Positions 33,698 to 37,368 of a stretch of DNA of 37,368 bases are shown in pieces (the first letter of the stretch is position 1; each line of letters begins with the position of its first letter). Origin of the DNA: CAZXCQ01 sp964639275 (GTDB lineage: Bacteria > Desulfobacterota > DSM-4660 > Desulfatiglandales > Desulfatiglandaceae). Location of the stretch: the NCBI GenBank assembly GCA_964639275.1, contig CAZXCQ010000016.1, forward strand, positions 1 to 37,368, written 5' to 3'. The notes beneath the pieces are model-generated. The model was not told where the DNA came from. It did not search any database and was given only the letters and a program-made list of their open reading frames with translations. A program made the position numbers and the translations under genes.

Positions 33698-34402
33698 GTG
33701 CACACCCTTCCGTTTTCGGGCTCTATCTTGATCTATATCCTGTTGGGGCTGCTGATCGCAGCCACCGTATGGCTCGTCGTGTTCATATGCAGGCGGGTGT
33801 ACCGTCTCTTCTGTCGGCTGCGGGGCAAACCCGTGCCCCGTGTGGGGATCGTTGGCAGTACATTCCGGCTCCTTGCGGTTCTCCTCTTGATCACTGCCAC
33901 CACAGCCACCTTGATGCTGCTGGCCTTTATCCAGTCCTATACCGCCTTTACACATCGCGACCGGATTGCCAAAGTCTATTGCACGGCCGTGCCAGGAAAA
34001 GAGGAGGAAATGCTGCTCAAGCTGGTGACAATCGATTCATCCACCGGCGGCCGCCTCCGTCAATTCAGGCTCTTTGGCCAACAGTGGGCCATTGAAGGCC
34101 ACATCTTGAAATGGGAAGACTGGCTCAATTTTTTAGGCCTCCGCACGATGTATAAGCTCACGCGGGTGACGGGGCGCTATGTTCGTGCCGAAGACGAGGT
34201 GAGCCGGCCTGCCTCTGCATACAGCCTGATCTCAAACCAGGAAGACCCGAAATGGCGCTGGCTCTATGAGTATGGAGAGTTCTTGCCTTTCGTACAGGCC
34301 GTATATGGCAACACGGTATTCAATTTTCCTTCGCCAACCAGGAGCTTTGAGATCTACGTGACGACGTCAGGTTTTATGGCCACGGAAGGGAAAGGAGAGT
34401 AA
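33698..34402 (+). CDS. Hypothetical membrane protein
   Basis: A 234-residue protein not recognised by family. Two N-terminal transmembrane helices are clear: SILIYILLGLLIAATVWLVV (about 8-28) and STFRLLAVLLLITATTATLMLLAF (about 54-77). An extracytoplasmic or cytoplasmic domain of about 150 residues follows, with a conserved-looking RLRQFRLFGQQWAIEGHILKWEDWLNFLGL stretch. The start is GTG 33698 with GGGGGAAGG upstream. The small gene at 34421 follows within 20 nt, so they may be cotranscribed. Confidence 0.7.
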   Translation: MHTLPFSGSILIYILLGLLIAATVWLVVFICRRVYRLFCRLRGKPVPRVGIVGSTFRLLAVLLLITATTATLMLLAFIQSYTAFTHRDRIAKVYCTAVPGKEEEMLLKLVTIDSSTGGRLRQFRLFGQQWAIEGHILKWEDWLNFLGLRTMYKLTRVTGRYVRAEDEVSRPASAYSLISNQEDPKWRWLYEYGEFLPFVQAVYGNTVFNFPSPTRSFEIYVTTSGFMATEGKGE

Positions 34403-34420
34403 ACCAGCTACGGAGAAACG

Positions 34421-34615
34421 ATGATGGAAGAGAAAAAGCCCTCAAATAGAAAGCCAGATCCCGACAGATTGCTGGCCCTAAAGAGCCTGCCAAAAGAGGT
34501 TATGGAGCGGCTAACCAAGGCAGAAGTCAACGCCTTTCTCTTTGAGGAGGTCTGGCCTGACTCGCTTCAGGACAAACTGGCGGGGTATCTGGTGGACGAA
34601 CCTGGAGAGGAATAA
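34421..34615 (+). CDS. Small acidic hypothetical protein
   Basis: A 64-residue, charged, probably cytosolic protein with no transmembrane segment or cysteine. CGGAGAA precedes ATG 34421 (or ATG 34424). It lies 18 nt after the membrane-protein gene and 6 nt before the GTPase gene, so it is likely a real member of a short operon. I do not recognise a family. Confidence 0.6.
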   Translation: MMEEKKPSNRKPDPDRLLALKSLPKEVMERLTKAEVNAFLFEEVWPDSLQDKLAGYLVDEPGEE

Positions 34616-34621
34616 GAGTGA

Positions 34622-35608
34622 ATGCCAGCCAATCTACCGCCCGCATACCTTGAAGCAGAAAGACGTTACCGGGAGGCCAGGACACCGGCCGAAAAGGTCG
34701 AGGCCCTGGAAGAAATGCTGACAATCATGCCGAAGCACAAGGGCACGGATAAACTGCGGGCGGACGTTCGTCGCAAGATCTCAAAATTTAAGGCGCAATC
34801 GCTGCAGAAAAAGGGGGCCTCGAGACGGGAGACGGGTTATTTCATTGACAAGGAAGGGGCGGCCCAGGTTGCGATATTGGGGCCACCCAATTCGGGCAAG
34901 TCCTCGCTTTTGGGCAAATTGACCAACGCAACGCCGGAGGTGGCCGAGTTTCCCCATTCCACCTGGAAACCAACGCCGGGGATGGTCTCTTATGAGAATA
35001 TCCAGTTTCAACTCCTGGACACCCCACCCATCACCCATGAGTATATGGACCCCTGGATGGCGGATCTGATCCGACGCTGCGACATTGTTGCCATGGTTTT
35101 AGACATCCACAACGGTCCATTGGGGCAATTCGAAGAGACATTCTCTCTGCTCCAGGACCTCCGTGTCTTCCCGCAAGGATTTCCCGTCGCCCATGGCCCG
35201 GAGAAAACGCCATTTATCAAAAAGATGATCGTCGTTGTAAACAAGGTGGATGGTGGAGAAGAGGAAGAAGATTATGAGATATTCCTGGAGCTCTGGGAGA
35301 CAAGGCTGCCATGCATTGACATCTCAACCCAAACGGGACGAAATCTGAGGCGTTTTGTGGAGATGATTTATGATCTCTCCGGGATTATTCGGGTCTTTAC
35401 CAAGGCACCGGGGAAGAAGCCCGATTTGAACAGCCCGTTTGTCCTTCCAAGGGAGAGCACATTGGGGGAGCTTGCGGCCAAGATCCATAAAGACTTTGTC
35501 ACAAACCTCAAGTTTGCCCGCATATGGGGCGAGTCGGTGTATGACGGCCAGATGATCCAGCGCGATCATGTCCTCCAGGATGGGGATGTGGTGGAAATCC
35601 ATATCTGA
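34622..35608 (+). CDS. TGS-domain GTPase (Obg/DRG-related)
   Basis: A 328-residue P-loop GTPase: a helical N-terminal region (1-70), G1 GPPNSGKSS (about 81-89), T in WKPTPGM (G2), G3-like DTPPITHEYM (about 135), G4 NKVD, and a C-terminal TGS domain (about 250-328) with LNSPFVLPRESTLGELAAKIHKDF. The G3 is DTPP rather than DxxG, as occurs in some TGS relatives, and may change hydrolysis. DRG/Rbg-type proteins associate with ribosomes. It is 6 nt downstream of the small acidic gene. Confidence 0.85.
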   Translation: MPANLPPAYLEAERRYREARTPAEKVEALEEMLTIMPKHKGTDKLRADVRRKISKFKAQSLQKKGASRRETGYFIDKEGAAQVAILGPPNSGKSSLLGKLTNATPEVAEFPHSTWKPTPGMVSYENIQFQLLDTPPITHEYMDPWMADLIRRCDIVAMVLDIHNGPLGQFEETFSLLQDLRVFPQGFPVAHGPEKTPFIKKMIVVVNKVDGGEEEEDYEIFLELWETRLPCIDISTQTGRNLRRFVEMIYDLSGIIRVFTKAPGKKPDLNSPFVLPRESTLGELAAKIHKDFVTNLKFARIWGESVYDGQMIQRDHVLQDGDVVEIHI

Positions 35609-35649
35609 GTGGTACGGGTCTGGTCAAGGGACGAAATGCCACGCCTTTA

Positions 35650-35671
35650 CCCCTGCTTATTGAGATGTTAC
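35650..35671 (+). repeat. Solo repeat end CCCCTGCTTATTGAGATGTTAC
   Basis: Identical in core to the half-elements at 33609-33630 and (with one change) 9451-9472. It precedes folE2. No hairpin core is attached. Confidence 0.6.
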
Positions 35672-35739
35672 CTTTGGATTGACATTGGAACTCAGATAAT
35701 ATAGTCGGTGGTGATATGTGATTTTGAAAGAGACAGCGC

Positions 35740-36522
35740 ATGAAAGATATTCAGAACCATAAGGACCACAGAAACATCGATATCAATCAGGTAGGAGTAA
35801 AAGGCATCCGCTACCCCATCACAGTGCTTGATAAAGACATGGGGGAGCAGCAGACGGTCGCCAAGATCAATATGTACGTAAACCTGCCCCGTTATTACAA
35901 GGGGACCCATATGAGTCGCTTTGTGGAGATCCTCAATGAGCATAGCCGGCGGATATCACTTCAGAGCTTCTCTGAAATCCTCGAGGAGATGAAAGAGCGG
36001 CTAAATGCCGAGAGTGCCCATATGGAGGTCACTTTTCCCTATTTTATCAGCAAGAGGGCACCGGTGACAGGCGTTGAAGGGCTCATGGAATATGAGTGTA
36101 CCCTTAAGGGTGCCCTGAGCAAGGGGAGTGACCTGATGGTCATGATCCGCGTCCCCATCTCGACGCTCTGCCCTTGCTCCAAGGAGATAAGCGCTTTTGG
36201 TGCACATAATCAGCGGGGAGAGGTCCACCTCCAGGTCCGTTTCAGACGGTTTGTATGGATCGAAGATCTTATAAAGCTTGTTGAGCAGTCCGCATCGAGT
36301 GATGTCTATTCGGTACTCAAGCGTGACGATGAAAAATACGTGACCGAAAAGGCCTACGAGAATCCCATGTTTGTTGAGGACATTGTCAGGGAGATAGCAC
36401 TCAAGCTAAACACCGATCCCAACATTACCTGGTTTGCCATAGAGGCCGAAAACTTTGAATCAATCCACAATCACAATGCATACGCCCTCATAGAGAAGGA
36501 CAAAAAGGAAAACAACGCCTGA
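35740..36522 (+). CDS. folE2: GTP cyclohydrolase I, type IB (FolE2)
   Basis: FolE2 converts GTP to 7,8-dihydroneopterin triphosphate, the first step of tetrahydrofolate (and queuosine) synthesis, and can work with metals other than zinc. The 260-residue protein contains YPITVLDKDMGEQQTVAKINMYVNLPRYYKGTHMSRFVEIL, the catalytic-region TLCPCSKEISAFGAHNQRG (about residues 145-165, with the metal-ligand cysteine) and WFAIEAENFESIHNHNAYA at the C-terminus. The distinct FolE2 pattern excludes FolE1. The start at 35740 is 18 nt from an upstream stop. Confidence 0.93.
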   Translation: MKDIQNHKDHRNIDINQVGVKGIRYPITVLDKDMGEQQTVAKINMYVNLPRYYKGTHMSRFVEILNEHSRRISLQSFSEILEEMKERLNAESAHMEVTFPYFISKRAPVTGVEGLMEYECTLKGALSKGSDLMVMIRVPISTLCPCSKEISAFGAHNQRGEVHLQVRFRRFVWIEDLIKLVEQSASSDVYSVLKRDDEKYVTEKAYENPMFVEDIVREIALKLNTDPNITWFAIEAENFESIHNHNAYALIEKDKKENNA

Positions 36523-36599
36523 GGCCAATCTTGCATGAGTAACCGTGCTCGACTGATGACACCTTTGCGCTACGAAACCAGAGCCATGGGGAGAAAAGG

Positions 36600-37368
36600 A
36601 TGGGCAATGACCTAAAAAAGATGTATCGGACCGTGATGGACGACCACTTCCCTCCAGAGATAACCATCTCTTTTGGCGATCAGACCCTGGTCTACCGAAA
36701 GAGATCCTGGAAGATCCCCGAAGAGAAGACGGGTGAACTGATTGAAAAGGGGCTTCGATACGGTGAAAACCCGGGCCAGGAGGCCGCTCTTTATGAACTC
36801 GTAAATGGCAACCTGGTTCTGGGGCAATGCCGGTTTGTTGGGCCAGGTGAGGGGCTTGTCTCGGCCATAAGAGAAGAAGACATGCTCCAGAGTGGAAAAC
36901 ATCCCGGAAAGATCAATCTGACAGACGTGGATAATGCCCTCAATATCATGAAATACCTCAGTGCGGGGCCCGCCGCGGTGATCGTCAAACACAACAACCC
37001 CTGTGGTGTGGCCTACGGCTTGACCCTGGCAGAGGCCTACGACAAGGCCAACATGGCGGACCGGATCGCTGCATTTGGTGGTTGCGCGCTCTTTAACCGC
37101 CCCATGGATCTGTCAACCGCTGAAATGATCTCGGAAAACTATCTGGAAGTGGTGGCGGCCCCCGGGTTTGAAGCGGGGACCGTTGACATCCTTTCCAGAC
37201 GACCCAATCTCCGGATTATCCAGATCAGCCGGATGGAGCGGCTCTCAGAGTATGCTGAAAAGAGGTTTGTGGATTTTAAGAGCCTGATTGACGGCGGGAT
37301 CATTGTACAGCAGTCCCCGCTAAACCAGATACGGTCAGCCGAGGATTTTGCCCCGGCCAGTGCAGAGT
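36600..37368 (+). CDS. AICAR transformylase-type protein, PurH-like, 3' end beyond window
   Basis: It begins at ATG 36600 after GGGGAG and runs off the right edge in frame (256 codons visible). LRYGENPGQEAALYEL (about residue 57) is the AICARFT-domain opening. AVIVKHNNPCGVAYG carries the Lys-His pair and NPCG of formyl transfer, and NRPMDLSTAEMISENYLEVVAAPGFE follows. There is no N-terminal MGS/IMP cyclohydrolase domain of normal PurH (about 200 residues), so this is a short AICARFT-only form or a variant. The final cyclisation may then be done by another enzyme. The missing C-terminus prevents a full check. Confidence 0.85.
   Translation, partial: MGNDLKKMYRTVMDDHFPPEITISFGDQTLVYRKRSWKIPEEKTGELIEKGLRYGENPGQEAALYELVNGNLVLGQCRFVGPGEGLVSAIREEDMLQSGKHPGKINLTDVDNALNIMKYLSAGPAAVIVKHNNPCGVAYGLTLAEAYDKANMADRIAAFGGCALFNRPMDLSTAEMISENYLEVVAAPGFEAGTVDILSRRPNLRIIQISRMERLSEYAEKRFVDFKSLIDGGIIVQQSPLNQIRSAEDFAPASAE

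Noticed and set aside
1..37368. CRISPR arrays, tRNA or rRNA genes
   Set aside because: No regularly spaced direct repeats with unique spacers, cloverleaf or rRNA-like sequence was seen; the repeats present are dispersed palindromes.

Overview
The window looks like chromosome from an anaerobic deltaproteobacterium (Desulfobacterota). This is inferred from gene content only: an electron-bifurcating NfnAB pair, an adenosylcobalamin-type (class II) ribonucleotide reductase, FolE2, a DUF169 protein, an AICAR transformylase without the usual MGS domain, and many radical-SAM and Fe-S proteins. No rRNA, tRNA or CRISPR array was seen.

Layout. 1-4.2 kb: housekeeping (recG cut by the left edge, purM, tatA, a CoA-binding protein). 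4.2-6.6 kb: nfnB and nfnA on the minus strand. 7-8.6 kb: a DUF169 protein and a Tat-exported flavodoxin. 8.6-11.6 kb: a Cpx-like envelope-stress module, with a Spy/CpxP-type periplasmic protein divergent from a CpxR/CpxA-like pair and a tandem GTAAA repeat between them. 11.6-13.9 kb: a myo-inositol-phosphate-synthase-like gene and a DjlA-like co-chaperone, then a remnant of a REP-associated (RAYT) transposase. 14.3-25.1 kb: the accessory island. 25.7-30.6 kb: a periplasmic binding protein, a MATE exporter and a double-domain M16 peptidase. 30.6-37.4 kb: nrdJ behind a candidate NrdR box, a membrane protein, a small acidic protein, a TGS-domain GTPase, folE2 and the start of a purH-like gene cut by the right edge.

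The most interesting part is 14.67-25.14 kb, all on the plus strand, with overlapping or closely spaced genes. It begins with a radical SAM/SPASM maturase, a PqqD-like RiPP recognition element and a 46-residue peptide gene at 15980-16120 that is easily missed because of its size. The peptide has a YxxPxL leader motif and ends in a strictly periodic CxxCxxCxxC core. Downstream come a DNA-methyltransferase-fold protein, a roughly 1115-residue protein joining a helical repeat region to a metallo-beta-lactamase domain, an alpha/alpha-toroid (prenyltransferase/squalene-cyclase repeat) protein, a glutamine-dependent asparagine synthetase homologue, a double [4Fe-4S] protein, a glycosyltransferase and a small P-loop protein. 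I read this as a candidate RiPP-like biosynthetic or signalling system that I do not recognise as a named class. The product is unknown, and whether all the genes belong to one system is inference.

A second theme is a family of palindromic, MITE/REP-like intergenic repeats: five fuller copies plus several partial ones. Each fuller copy has a G/C-rich hairpin, and one base pair of it covaries between copies. Together with the RAYT remnant this suggests past REP-type mobilisation.
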